Positions 9,863 to 20,366 of a stretch of 64,000 nt of DNA are shown here, piece after piece. Within the stretch, counting starts at the first letter, position 1, and each line of letters starts with the position of its first letter. Source of the DNA: Paenibacillus sp. FSL R7-0273 (GTDB taxonomy: Bacteria > Bacillota > Bacilli > Paenibacillales > Paenibacillaceae); assembly GCF_000758625.1 (NCBI RefSeq), contig NZ_CP009283.1, positions 2,243,501 through 2,307,500 of the forward strand, written 5' to 3'. Both the position numbers and the translations under genes were made by a program. The notes beneath the pieces are model-generated. The model saw only the letters and a list, made by a program, of their open reading frames with translations. It ran no database searches and was not told the DNA's origin.

Positions 9863-9896
9863 AATTCATCCCCACCCTATCGAGGGTGGAGTATTC
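9863..9896. repeat. Subterminal palindrome at the tnpB 5' end (left end)
   Basis: A perfect 7-bp stem CCACCCT / AGGGTGG with an ATCG loop (9872-9889), flanked by GAATTC and GTATTC. It shares the GAATTC and C-rich layout with the palindrome at 8578-8618 and has the same orientation, as expected for IS200/IS605 ends. Confidence 0.55.
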
Positions 9897-9947
9897 TCAG
9901 CTTTTTTAGATAAATTCGAGACTTCAATACTAAAGGAGCACCTGACA

Positions 9948-11540
9948 ATGACGTTAACCTTATTTAAAAATGGAAATCTTTCAGCAGCCGGACACCCCGG
10001 CGATGATGCTGTGCTGGTAGAGGACGGCCTCATCAGGGCTATTGGAAATGGGAGCGAGCTCTCCCTGCAGCTGGCCGGACGCCGGGCGGCTGTCGTTGAC
10101 TGGGACGGCGGGCACGTCCTGCCCGGACTTACAGATGCCCATGTGCATCTGGGTATGCACGGCATGAAGCTGGACATGCTGGATTTCACCGGCATGACCT
10201 CCAAAGAGGAGATGCTGCAGGCGATCAGGGAGCGGGCGGCACTTACGCCTCCGGGAGAATGGATTCTCGGCCTCAACTGGAACGAGAATGAGTTCAGGCC
10301 TGCCGCCGCTCCGCACCTCTCAGAGCTTGACGCAGTGACACAGCAGCATCCGGTATTCCTGACCCGGACCTGCTTCCACGCATTCCTCGGCAACAGCGAG
10401 GCGTTCCGGCGGGCAGGCGTCACGGCTTCCACGCCTGACTTCGCCTCCGGCGCTTACGGCCGCGACAGCGGCGGAGGACTGAACGGCTGGATTTACGAGG
10501 ATGCCGTCCAGCCGTTCAATGAGGTGCAGCCGGCGCCGGATTACGCCGCGCTGAAACAGGCGGTGCGCCGCGGCATTGCAGACGCGCTCTCCCTCGGGCT
10601 GACCGCGGTCCACACGGAGGACCTGCGGCTCCTGGGCAGCGTGGAGACCATGCTGCGGATCCACCGTGAGCTGCGGGAGGAGGGCATGCTTTTCCGCACC
10701 CATCAGCTGCTCTACTACGCCTATCTGCAGGAGGCGGAGCAGCTCGGGCTCGCAGCGGGCAGCGGGGATGAATGGCTGCGGCTTGGTGCAGTCAAGCTGT
10801 TCGCCGACGGGGCGATCGGCGGGCGGACAGCCCTGCTGGAGCAGCCGTACAGCGATGCGCCAGAAACCTCAGGGATAGCGATTCATACCCAGGAGGGGCT
10901 GAATGATATCGTCAGCGCCGCCCGCAGGCTCGGGTATCCGGTGGCGGTGCATGCCATCGGCGATGCTGCGGCGCGGATGACGCTGGCCGCGATGCAGCAT
11001 CAGCCGCTCCGGCCGGATGCGGCGCTGCCGGACCGGTTCATCCACGCCCAGGTGCTGAACCGCGGCCTGGTGGAGCAGATGGCCTCCATGCGGCTGATCG
11101 CGGATATCCAGCCGCGGTTTGTGGCCAGCGACTTTCCGTGGGTGCTGGACCGGGTCGGCCCGGAGCGGGCAGGCTATCTCTATGCCTGGAAGAAGCTGCT
11201 GGCCGCAGGCATTCCCTGCGCCGGTGGCAGCGACGCCCCGATCGAGCCGCTTAGCCCGTTCCTGGGCATGCATGCCGCGGTTACACGGTGCAGGCCCGGG
11301 GAGCGTCATGAGGGCTATCTGCCGGAGGAAAGGCTGAATCCGGCTGAAGCGCTTCGTCTGTTCACAGAGGGCAGCGCCTCAGCGGCCGGTGAGCAGCGGG
11401 AACGGGGGCGTATCGCACCTGGCTTCCGCGCAGATTTTACCGTTACAGACCGTGATATTACGGCAGATGCTGAGGAGATGCTGAACGTTAAGGTGCGGAT
11501 GACGGTGGTTAACGGTGCGGTGGCGTACAGCGCAGATTAA
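9948..11540 (+). CDS. YtcJ-like metal-dependent amidohydrolase
   Basis: 530 residues from the ATG at 9948, which has AAAGGAG upstream; longer readings run antisense through tnpB. Family signs of amidohydrolase-3/YtcJ: a small beta-sandwich N-terminus, GLTDAHVHLGMHG (HxH metal site), WILGLNWNEN, GAVKLFADGAIGGRTA (bridging lysine), a metal histidine in AVHAIGDAA, another in RFIHAQVL, the catalytic or metal aspartate in GGSDAPIEP, and a C-terminal GRIAPGFRADFTVTDRD. These enzymes hydrolyse exocyclic or N-formyl amide bonds; the substrate cannot be predicted. The middle of the gene is noticeably G+C-rich. Its start lies about 50 bases from the left end of the IS200/IS605-type element, so its expression may have been altered by the insertion. 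Confidence 0.88.
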   Translation: MTLTLFKNGNLSAAGHPGDDAVLVEDGLIRAIGNGSELSLQLAGRRAAVVDWDGGHVLPGLTDAHVHLGMHGMKLDMLDFTGMTSKEEMLQAIRERAALTPPGEWILGLNWNENEFRPAAAPHLSELDAVTQQHPVFLTRTCFHAFLGNSEAFRRAGVTASTPDFASGAYGRDSGGGLNGWIYEDAVQPFNEVQPAPDYAALKQAVRRGIADALSLGLTAVHTEDLRLLGSVETMLRIHRELREEGMLFRTHQLLYYAYLQEAEQLGLAAGSGDEWLRLGAVKLFADGAIGGRTALLEQPYSDAPETSGIAIHTQEGLNDIVSAARRLGYPVAVHAIGDAAARMTLAAMQHQPLRPDAALPDRFIHAQVLNRGLVEQMASMRLIADIQPRFVASDFPWVLDRVGPERAGYLYAWKKLLAAGIPCAGGSDAPIEPLSPFLGMHAAVTRCRPGERHEGYLPEERLNPAEALRLFTEGSASAAGEQRERGRIAPGFRADFTVTDRDITADAEEMLNVKVRMTVVNGAVAYSAD

Positions 11541-11668
11541 ACAGGCCTGCTGGGGGGAACTGTATACCTGATGTGCTGCAGAGCAAGTTTATGCAACCCG
11601 GGCAACGGGTTAAACGTTATTAAGGGTAGACTCTTACCACACTCTGCACACACAAGGAGGCCGTCAAC

Positions 11669-12574
11669 ATGAGATCAGTGAGACCGCAACGTTCATTACC
11701 GGCTGCAGCTGCTGTTGCTGTATTAATGCTGGCCCTTACCGCTTGCGGGGGACAGAGCCCGGCAGAAGCACCCGGCGAACCCTCGGCAACCGTTACCCCT
11801 TCACAGACAGAGAACGCTGCACCGGCTTCACCTTCGCCCGCGCCTACAGAGGAAGCAGCCCAGGTTATCCAGGGTACAGGAACCTATATCGGCCAGATAG
11901 ACAACCACTCCGTGGAGATCGAAACGGAAGAGGGGCCGACCGCTTTTGAGCTGGGAGCGGGCACAGAGGATGCCCCTGCAGCGCTTGAGATGAATGATAT
12001 TGTAATTATTGAATATGTGGAAAAAGCAGTGGAGGGCGATCCTGCCGTAGTCCAGCGGATTCTGTCCAGACTGGAAAAGGCGGAAGCCGGCGGAGAGGCG
12101 TCTTCAGCTGAAGCTCTGCCGCCTACAAAGACCTTTAAGCTGACCCTTGAGGGCATGGAGGAGGAGAAAACGGCGGATTTGGCCGAGGGAGATGGCTATT
12201 CGCTGTATGTATTTGATATATTCACCTTTGACAGAACTGCCGGCAGACTCGCCATGAAGGTGGACCCCGGCTATTATGCTGATATTACCAGGCTGCCCTC
12301 CGATTTCAATCTCGATGCGCTGGAAGCAGAAGGGCGCGAAGCCCTATCGGACACGGGAGAGGTTACCAGGCTGAGCCAGGAGGAGCGGGAGCGGCGTATG
12401 TCAGGGGTGAGGCTGTACCTGACGGCGATGGGCTCCGGCGTCACGAGCCAGTATATCGTTAAAGAGATTGACGGCCAAGGCTACATCATCCGCATGAATA
12501 TTCCGCAGCGGGAAGCCTCGGAAGGGTTTGGGCCGCATGTATATGCTTCGCTGGATTCCATCGTCAGCCGCTGA
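11669..12574 (+). CDS. Putative lipoprotein of unknown function
   Basis: 301 residues. The start has a strong AAGGAGG eight bases upstream. The N-terminus is a lipoprotein signal: basic residues, a hydrophobic run, then the lipobox LTAC with the modified cysteine at about residue 26. A Pro/Ser/Thr/Glu-rich linker follows (about 30-65), as in many surface-tethered proteins. The region around 70-115 (GTYIGQIDNHSVEIET) looks like a small beta-barrel, and the C-terminal 150 residues (VFDIFTFDRTAGRLAMKVDP) are a separate domain that I do not recognise. It stands alone and ends at a strong terminator shared with the convergent membrane-protein gene. Confidence 0.8.
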   Translation: MRSVRPQRSLPAAAAVAVLMLALTACGGQSPAEAPGEPSATVTPSQTENAAPASPSPAPTEEAAQVIQGTGTYIGQIDNHSVEIETEEGPTAFELGAGTEDAPAALEMNDIVIIEYVEKAVEGDPAVVQRILSRLEKAEAGGEASSAEALPPTKTFKLTLEGMEEEKTADLAEGDGYSLYVFDIFTFDRTAGRLAMKVDPGYYADITRLPSDFNLDALEAEGREALSDTGEVTRLSQEERERRMSGVRLYLTAMGSGVTSQYIVKEIDGQGYIIRMNIPQREASEGFGPHVYASLDSIVSR

Positions 12575-12582
12575 GCTTAACG

Positions 12583-12624
12583 GAAGCAGGGCCGCTCCGG
12601 ATTAGACCGGAGCGGCCCTGCTTC
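12583..12624. terminator. Bidirectional terminator
   Basis: A perfect 18-bp stem (GAAGCAGGGCCGCTCCGG and its complement) with a 6-base loop, placed between the convergent lipoprotein and membrane-protein genes. It has only a weak T-tract, but the stem is very stable. Confidence 0.85.
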
Positions 12625-12649
12625 TGTCTAAACCATAGAGCCTCCAGAA

Positions 12650-13111
12650 TCAGGCTCCGGCATTTACCAGTACCGTTGCAATCATCAGCATGAACAGAAG
12701 CAGAATGATAGCGTTAATGATGGTACCGATGATGGCGAACACTTTTTTGCGCCTGCGGAGGGTAAGGCCGATAATCCCGACAACAGCACCGGCTATATTA
12801 ACCGCTACAAGAATGATGACGGCCAGACCCAGCATCATGATGGCTTGCGATGAATCATTGATTACATCGTTGCTGCTGCTAAGGATAGTAGTCGCCTGCA
12901 TGCCTGCGTAGACAAAGGCAATGGCATAGCCGATTACGGTAACCAGGGCAATCACGAAAGAAGCAATCCCCGGGCCGGAATGTTTGTAATCGCGTTTGTT
13001 CTCCTCATACCCGTATCCCGGGCTTGTTTCCGGCTGCATGCCTGCCCCTGACAGGGGGGACTCCGGCGGGCTGCCCGGGAGGTCGGTTTTGGGCGGGTAA
13101 TGTTGATCCAT
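12650..13111 (-). CDS. Small membrane protein, DUF4064/DUF4190-like
   Basis: 153 residues from the ATG at 13111 (GAGGAG eight bases upstream). The N-terminal 55 residues are polar and rich in proline and tyrosine (MDQHYPPKTDLPGS). Three hydrophobic segments follow: IASFVIALVTVIGYAIAFV, IMMLGLAVIILVAVNIAGAV and IGTIINAIILLLFMLMIAT. An RRRKK loop sits between the second and third. This layout (cytoplasmic Pro-rich tail, short membrane bundle) is common to DUF4190/DUF4064-type proteins of Bacillota. The function is unknown. It is monocistronic and divergent from the DUF423 gene. Confidence 0.75.
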   Translation of the reverse strand: MDQHYPPKTDLPGSPPESPLSGAGMQPETSPGYGYEENKRDYKHSGPGIASFVIALVTVIGYAIAFVYAGMQATTILSSSNDVINDSSQAIMMLGLAVIILVAVNIAGAVVGIIGLTLRRRKKVFAIIGTIINAIILLLFMLMIATVLVNAGA

Positions 13112-13281
13112 ATTCAGCACTCCTCGTAATGGGGATGAAGACTTATACCTTCCACTTTTTCATAAGACAGCTGTAAAAGCAAGATATAACGCAAAAATAC
13201 TGCCGGTCCTCTCTAGCTGGAAAACGGAGGCCCCGATAAGTTAAGATAAGGAAAGCTTAATGAAGAGGAGTTGTGACCTTA

Positions 13282-13659
13282 GTGCAGCGAAAATTTATGG
13301 CCTGGGGAGCTTTGCTGGCGATGCTGTCAGTAATGATCGGCGCCTTCGGGGCTCATATGCTGGAGGATGTAATCAGCAGCGAGCATTTGGCTGTGTACGA
13401 AACAGGGGTTCATTACCACATGGTGCATGCGCTTGGCCTGCTGGTCATAGCATTGCTTATCGGGCAATGGGGAGAGAGCACCAGACTGCGCTGGGCAGGC
13501 TGGCTGCTCATTGCGGGCATAGTTCTGTTCTCCGGGAGCCTGTACGTGCTCAGCATTTCCGGCATCAGCATGCTGGGGGCTATTACCCCGCTTGGCGGTG
13601 TCTGCTTTATCGCAGGCTGGATTTGCCTGGCTGTTGAAGCTTTCTTCCGCAAGCAGTAA
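13282..13659 (+). CDS. DUF423 family membrane protein (YwdK-like)
   Basis: About 125 residues with four transmembrane segments and the DUF423 hallmark IGAFGAHML near the N-terminus. Further family features are YETGVHYHMVHALGLL, then LLIAGIVLFSGSLYVLS and the C-terminal ITPLGGVCFIAGW. DUF423 proteins are small inner-membrane proteins of unknown function, widespread in bacteria (YwdK in B. subtilis, YgdD in E. coli). A GAGGAG site lies 11 bases before the GTG chosen here; an upstream GTG at 13273 is only two bases from it and less likely. It ends at a strong bidirectional terminator. Confidence 0.85.
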   Translation: MQRKFMAWGALLAMLSVMIGAFGAHMLEDVISSEHLAVYETGVHYHMVHALGLLVIALLIGQWGESTRLRWAGWLLIAGIVLFSGSLYVLSISGISMLGAITPLGGVCFIAGWICLAVEAFFRKQ

Positions 13660-13663
13660 CACC

Positions 13664-13722
13664 AAAAAACCAACCTGTACCTGCCCGTGCATTGAAGCGG
13701 GAAAGGTACAGGTTGGTTTTTC
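13664..13722. terminator. Bidirectional intrinsic terminator
   Basis: AAAACCAACCTGTACC pairs with GGTACAGGTTGGTTTTT across a loop of about 20 bases. A-tracts and T-tracts on both sides allow it to stop transcription from the DUF423 gene and from the opposing gene at 13737. Confidence 0.85.
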
Positions 13723-13736
13723 TGTAAAGAATGCCC

Positions 13737-14276
13737 TTACATAAATTCATCAATTTCATAGATTTTAAAGGTGTATACCTGTTTCTCATCGACGTGATAA
13801 ACGCTGATGGTGGATGACTCTTCATCAAAATTCAGAATCCGGCAGGGCATGGAGACCTGATTGCCTGGACGGTTCGTCCGCAGGCGGACCAGCTGGTTGT
13901 TCTTAATGTACTGGCGTATTTTGGCAAAAGCATCTACAGGGACGGCTGCTGCGGGCTTGGCTGGCGCGGGTTTTGCCGGTGCAGGCGCAGGCTTCGCCGT
14001 CTTGTCTGCCGCTGTGCTGTCAGCATTAACCGGCATTTTGAACGGTGCCGGCTTTGCAGGCTCCTGATTAAGGGCTGCTTTGGCTGAGCGGAGCAGCGTA
14101 TCGATGCTTCTTCCCAGCTCAAGGCCCGAGTTGATTTTGAAATCCGTAACCTTATCGCTATTGTTGTTCAGCAGTTCAAGTAAATATTGCAGTGCCAGCG
14201 GGTTGGTACGGGCATTGATCAGGATGTCGACGTTAAACAGGTAATTACCGTCTGTATTTTGCAGTTTCTTGTCCAT
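13737..14276 (-). CDS. Hypothetical protein with Ala/Pro linker
   Basis: 179 residues. The start is supported by a GGGGGA site six bases upstream. The N-terminal 70 residues look helical (NPLALQYLLELLNNNSDKV). A low-complexity Ala/Pro/Lys linker covers roughly 73-113 (PAKPAPAPAKPAPAKPAAA). The C-terminal 65 residues form a likely beta domain (LVRLRTNRPGNQVSMPCRIL, then TISVYHVDEKQVYTFKIYEI). I do not recognise a named family; the two-domain layout with a flexible linker suggests an adaptor or regulatory protein. No operon partners. Confidence 0.7.
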   Translation of the reverse strand: MDKKLQNTDGNYLFNVDILINARTNPLALQYLLELLNNNSDKVTDFKINSGLELGRSIDTLLRSAKAALNQEPAKPAPFKMPVNADSTAADKTAKPAPAPAKPAPAKPAAAVPVDAFAKIRQYIKNNQLVRLRTNRPGNQVSMPCRILNFDEESSTISVYHVDEKQVYTFKIYEIDEFM

Positions 14277-14311
14277 ATATCCCCCAGCTTTTCATCAAAT
14301 CATTTCATTCT

Positions 14312-14434
14312 TTAATATCTATTAATCATTTCATAAGCCAAGTAAACTATACCATTAAACCGCTGATAAGCATACACTTCTTTGTCCGGATAGAGGACTC
14401 CCGGCTCATAAAATTTATAGACCATTTGGTCCAT
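14312..14434 (-). CDS. Possible 40-residue tyrosine-rich small protein
   Basis: A short frame starting MDQMVYKFYEPGVLYPD and ending YEMINRY. Its composition (8 Tyr in 40 residues, balanced charges) looks protein-like, and it fills an otherwise empty gap between two divergent genes. The ribosome binding site is weak and poorly spaced (GGGAG about 12 bases upstream), and no family is recognised. It could equally be chance. Confidence 0.25.
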   Translation of the reverse strand: MDQMVYKFYEPGVLYPDKEVYAYQRFNGIVYLAYEMINRY

Positions 14435-14505
14435 ACGTCCACACCGGCTCCCGGAGGGGAGCATACACATACAACGTGACTGTGACAATAAGGAGGAACT
14501 GCAAA

Positions 14506-14808
14506 GTGGTGACGTTAGAGCCTGTTCAGGTAGGCGGACATACGCTGGTCGGAGTCGAGGTAAAGCTGCCCAAAACAACTCTGCTGACGGTCAGCACGGA
14601 CCGGGGATATATTATGTGCGGGGCGCTTGATGTAGGTTTATTGAACGAGAAGCTGGGTGAACGGAAGATCATTGCAGCAAGGGCGGTTGGTGTGCGTACC
14701 CTGGCCCAGCTGCTTGCCGCTCCGCTGGAGTCTGTTACCATAGAAGCCGGGAAGCTGGGCATTGTTCCGGGAATGACCGGTGAAGAAGCGCTGCTGCTTA
14801 TGCTTTAG
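14506..14808 (+). CDS. yunC: YunC-like DUF1805 protein
   Basis: 100 residues from a GTG start with AAGGAGGA eight bases upstream. The sequence VKLPKTTLLTVSTDRGYIMC, then GALDVGLLNEKL, AARAVGVRTLAQLL and APLESVTIEA, follows B. subtilis YunC (DUF1805) almost residue for residue. YunC is a small, structurally characterised protein of unknown function. In B. subtilis yunC neighbours yunD; a yunD homologue is also in this window, but about 14 kb away. The gene is monocistronic and followed by a tight terminator. Confidence 0.85.
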   Translation: MVTLEPVQVGGHTLVGVEVKLPKTTLLTVSTDRGYIMCGALDVGLLNEKLGERKIIAARAVGVRTLAQLLAAPLESVTIEAGKLGIVPGMTGEEALLLML

Positions 14809-14827
14809 GCCGTTTGTATTGAAGCTG

Positions 14828-14850
14828 AAGGGGCCGCTGCGGCCCCTTTT
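14828..14850 (+). terminator. Intrinsic terminator of yunC
   Basis: An 8-bp stem AAGGGGCC / GGCCCCTT with a 5-base loop, running into TTTT. Confidence 0.85.
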
Positions 14851-14958
14851 ATACAGCCTGTCTGAACAGCGGATAAGGCTGGAGGAGATGGTCATCCTAC
14901 GTAAGAGGAACATGCATGGCCCGGGCCCCGGCCTGTCAGGTGCAGCCGGTATGACCTT

Positions 14959-14984
14959 GTTTCGTAGCTGGTCATGCAGGGTAC
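14959..14984 (+). promoter_or_regulatory. Candidate general-stress type promoter for dps
   Basis: GTTTCG, 14 bases, then GGGTAC, about 75 bases upstream of dps. This resembles the sigma-B consensus GTTTAA-N13-15-GGGTAT. Bacillus dps is sigma-B dependent; whether this organism has sigma-B cannot be seen here. Confidence 0.3.
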
Positions 14985-15058
14985 TATGAATATAGACAAC
15001 TGCAGCCGGAGGTTGGACATGCAGCCGGCAAAAATTACGGATAAGGATGGGATTAACA

Positions 15059-15523
15059 ATGGCAAAAGCAGCAAACAAAGTCGATACAACTTCACTGGAA
15101 CAAGTACTTAACCGCCAGGTGGCGAACCTGAACATACTGTATGTAAAGCTCCATAATTATCACTGGTATGTGAAGGGTGAACAGTTCTTCTCCCTGCACG
15201 AGAAATTTGAAGAGCTGTATGATGATGTTACCCTCAAAATGGACGAGGTGGCCGAACGCCTGCTGAGCATCAAGGGCAGTCCTGCTGCAACGCTCAAGGA
15301 ATATCTGGAAATCGGGACGATTCAGGAAGCAACGGGCAAGGAAGATACCCGCGGCATGGTTCAGACGCTGATCGAGGACTTCGCAACAGTTGCTGAAGAG
15401 CTGACTGAGGGCATCGAGCTGGCCGAGGAGATCAGTGACCAGCCTACAGCGGACCTGTTCATCAGAATCCGCACCGATCTGGAAAAAAACCAGTGGATGC
15501 TGCGTTCGTTTTTGGGCGCGTAA
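15059..15523 (+). CDS. dps: Dps family ferritin-like DNA-protection protein
   Basis: 154 residues, the usual Dps length. The protein assembles as a 12-mer, oxidises ferrous iron with peroxide at dimer interfaces and protects DNA. Sequence signs are the helix-A motif LYVKLHNYHWYVKG (ferroxidase histidine), then FFSLHEKFEELYDDVTLKMDEVAERLL with the acidic iron ligands, and the 'LSIKGSPAATLKEYLE' loop. The ATG at 15059 gives the expected MAKAANKVD start; a GTG four codons upstream is less likely. It has its own terminator and a possible stress-type promoter. Confidence 0.9.
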   Translation: MAKAANKVDTTSLEQVLNRQVANLNILYVKLHNYHWYVKGEQFFSLHEKFEELYDDVTLKMDEVAERLLSIKGSPAATLKEYLEIGTIQEATGKEDTRGMVQTLIEDFATVAEELTEGIELAEEISDQPTADLFIRIRTDLEKNQWMLRSFLGA

Positions 15524-15558
15524 CACTGTAATACTGTAACAGCTGGAAAATGGAATAG

Positions 15559-15631
15559 AGCCTTCCTTGCGGACAATGTTATTAAGTTAACTTATCTTAA
15601 TAACTTTGCCCGTGCGGAGGCTTTATTTTTT
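15559..15631 (+). terminator. Intrinsic terminator of dps
   Basis: Inner perfect stem GTTATTAAG / CTTAATAAC and outer AGCCT / AGGCT, followed by a run of seven T. Confidence 0.75.
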
Positions 15632-15698
15632 TGCGGGAAGGGACAGCGGAATAAACTGCAGGCAGAGAAATTTCTTCAGCAGCTGTGATCTTGGCAAT

Positions 15699-15727
15699 TT
15701 GTAGACAGCCGCTGCAAGTTATATAAT
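15699..15727 (+). promoter_or_regulatory. Sigma-A-type promoter of the DUF1802 gene
   Basis: TTGTAG, 17 bases, TATAAT, about 50 bases upstream of the DUF1802 start. Confidence 0.55.
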
Positions 15728-15779
15728 CCATAGTAAACCTCCTGTTATGTAAACGGAGCCGGAAAGGGGAAGACTGCTC

Positions 15780-16355
15780 TTGAATATGAATTCTGTCGCG
15801 CTAAAGGAATGGGCTTCAGCAATACAAGCCCTGGCCGGAGGACAGCAGATTATCCTGCTGCGCAAAGGAGGCATTGCGGAAGAAACAAGGCGCTTTGAGC
15901 TGAAAAGCCATTCGTTTTTTCTTTATCCCACCTATGAGCATCAGCGTGAGGAGCTCCTGAAGGAGCCTTACCGCCAGCTGGTTGCACAGACTATGGCGGA
16001 GGAGGCGGCTGCAGGGGAAGGAACGGTCAGGCTGCAGGTGTACGCGGAAGCTGTTGAGGATATCGAAGTGCGGGATCTGGAGCAGCTAGAGCTGCTGTAC
16101 CCCTTCCATATCTGGAGCGGACAGCTTGCTGCCGAACGTTTGCGCTGGAAGGCCAAGGAGCCGCTGCATGTTCTGCTGCTTCGCGTATATGTAAGTGAGG
16201 CTGCAGTGTCCGTACCGGTATTGGACGAATATTCGGGCTGCCGTTCATGGATCGAGCTGGCTGACATGCCGCCGGCACCGCAGTGGAGTCCGGTTCTCAG
16301 CGACAGCGAATTTGAGTACCGGAGAGCGGAAATCCTGTCTGTGCTGGGGAGTTAA
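15780..16355 (+). CDS. DUF1802 family protein
   Basis: 191 residues. DUF1802 signs are the N-terminal ALKEWASAIQALAGGQQIIL followed by LLRKGGI, then SHSFFLYPTYEHQREELLK (a conserved histidine and tyrosine cluster), and a C-terminal EFEYRRAEIL. Such proteins are often compared with restriction-like or nucleotide-binding folds, but no activity is established that I know of. A TTG start at 15780 fits the AAAGGGG site better than the ATG two codons later. It is a single gene just upstream of the Fur-box region of the suf operon, and independent of it. Confidence 0.8.
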   Translation: MNMNSVALKEWASAIQALAGGQQIILLRKGGIAEETRRFELKSHSFFLYPTYEHQREELLKEPYRQLVAQTMAEEAAAGEGTVRLQVYAEAVEDIEVRDLEQLELLYPFHIWSGQLAAERLRWKAKEPLHVLLLRVYVSEAAVSVPVLDEYSGCRSWIELADMPPAPQWSPVLSDSEFEYRRAEILSVLGS

Positions 16356-16445
16356 CATGCCGCACTTATATGTCGGATAACGCAGAATAGCGCTGAAAAT
16401 TGAAAAGCAGTATTTGAAAAAAGACATCCTTTGTAATAAAATTAG

Positions 16446-16464
16446 TGAGAATCATTGATAATCA
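16446..16464. promoter_or_regulatory. Fur-like box upstream of sufC
   Basis: TGAGAATCATTGATAATCA is a 9-1-9 near-palindrome (7 of 9 paired) that resembles the Fur consensus GATAATGATAATCATTATC. It overlaps the -35 hexamer of the suf promoter, so iron-bound Fur could block transcription under iron-replete conditions. It is inferred from sequence alone; PerR boxes look similar. Confidence 0.55.
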
Positions 16465-16483
16465 CTATGATTCTGTTTATAAT
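16455..16483 (+). promoter_or_regulatory. Sigma-A-type promoter of the suf operon
   Basis: TTGATA, 17 bases, TATAAT, about 100 bases before sufC. This is a near-consensus promoter, and its -35 lies within the Fur-like box. Confidence 0.65.
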
Positions 16484-16587
16484 TATTATAATGTGATATA
16501 CAATCTAATTGTGCTGGCGATCAGGGAAATCCTGTGACAATACAACTTTCTGATTTCGCAAATTGACGAGTGGAGGGAATATTAATT

Positions 16588-17370
16588 ATGGCAGCAGATT
16601 TTGTCATTGAGGGACTGAAAGCGAACATTGAAGGGAAAGAAATTCTGAAGGGGATTAATCTTCAGATGAAGGGCGGAGAAATCCATGCCATCATGGGACC
16701 TAACGGTACCGGTAAAAGTACGCTTGCTTCCGCACTGATGGGTCACCCGAAATATGAGGTTACTGAAGGTACTGCTATTCTAGAGGGTGAAGACCTGCTG
16801 GAAATGGCAGTGGACGAACGTGCACGTGCAGGCCTGTTCCTCGCCATGCAGTATCCGAGTGAAATCGCCGGAGTAACGAACTCTGACTTCCTGCGCAGCG
16901 CGATTAACTCCCGCCGCGAAGAGGGGAAAGAAATCTCCCTGATCCGCTTCATCCGCCAGATGGAGGCGAAGATGAAGGAACTGGAGATGAATCCGGAATT
17001 CCTGCACCGCTATTTGAATGAAGGCTTCTCCGGCGGTGAGAAGAAGCGTAATGAAATTCTTCAGATGATGATGCTGGATCCTAAAATCGTCATTCTTGAC
17101 GAAATTGACTCCGGCCTTGATATTGATGCATTGAAGATTGTAGCTGAAGGCGTAAACGCTATGAGAAGCCCGGAACGCGGTTTCCTGGTCATTACCCACT
17201 ATCAGCGCCTGCTTAACTACATCAAGCCTGATTATGTGCATGTCATGATGCAGGGACGCATTGTTAAATCCGGCGGACCTGAGCTGGCAGAGCGTCTTGA
17301 AGCAGAAGGCTATGAATGGGTTAAGGAAGAGCTCGGCATTGAAGATGAAACTGTAGGACAAGAAGCATAA
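16588..17370 (+). CDS. sufC: SufC, ATPase of the SUF iron-sulfur cluster assembly scaffold
   Basis: 260 residues. SufC is a soluble ABC-type ATPase that pairs with SufB and SufD to remodel the scaffold on which Fe-S clusters are built. Visible motifs are Walker A GPNGTGKST near residue 40, LAMQYPSEIAGVTNSDFLR (SufC-specific Q-loop region), signature EGFSGGEKKRNEILQ, Walker B IVILDEIDSGLD, and the switch histidine in VITHYQRLLNYI. The ATG at 16588 follows GGAGGG; a GTG six codons upstream lies inside that site. It is the first gene of the operon sufC-D-S-U-B, with a Fur-like box upstream. Confidence 0.95.
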   Translation: MAADFVIEGLKANIEGKEILKGINLQMKGGEIHAIMGPNGTGKSTLASALMGHPKYEVTEGTAILEGEDLLEMAVDERARAGLFLAMQYPSEIAGVTNSDFLRSAINSRREEGKEISLIRFIRQMEAKMKELEMNPEFLHRYLNEGFSGGEKKRNEILQMMMLDPKIVILDEIDSGLDIDALKIVAEGVNAMRSPERGFLVITHYQRLLNYIKPDYVHVMMQGRIVKSGGPELAERLEAEGYEWVKEELGIEDETVGQEA

Positions 17371-17399
17371 TTCATACACCAGGAAGGAGGAAACCATTT

Positions 17400-20348
<2,949 letters not shown>

Positions 20349-20366
20349 AACAAGGAGGCTGATACC

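Larger units (their letters stand above)
8570..9900 (-). mobile_element. IS200/IS605-type element carrying only a broken tnpB
   Basis: A tnpB-only insertion. No tnpA (Y1 transposase) is present. Both flanks of tnpB carry a subterminal palindrome that begins GAATTC and has a C-rich stem with CCAC / GTGG, and both face the same way rather than being inverted. That asymmetry is characteristic of IS200/IS605 single-strand transposition ends. The outer limits are estimated. The element sits directly upstream of the amidohydrolase gene and may have separated it from its original promoter. Confidence 0.65.

Noticed and set aside
9630..9947. Longer start for the amidohydrolase
   Set aside because: The extension is antisense to tnpB and the ATG at 9948 has its own ribosome binding site and a family-like N-terminus.
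10869..11309. Minus-strand frame inside the amidohydrolase gene
   Set aside because: A shadow caused by high G+C in third positions; no start signals.
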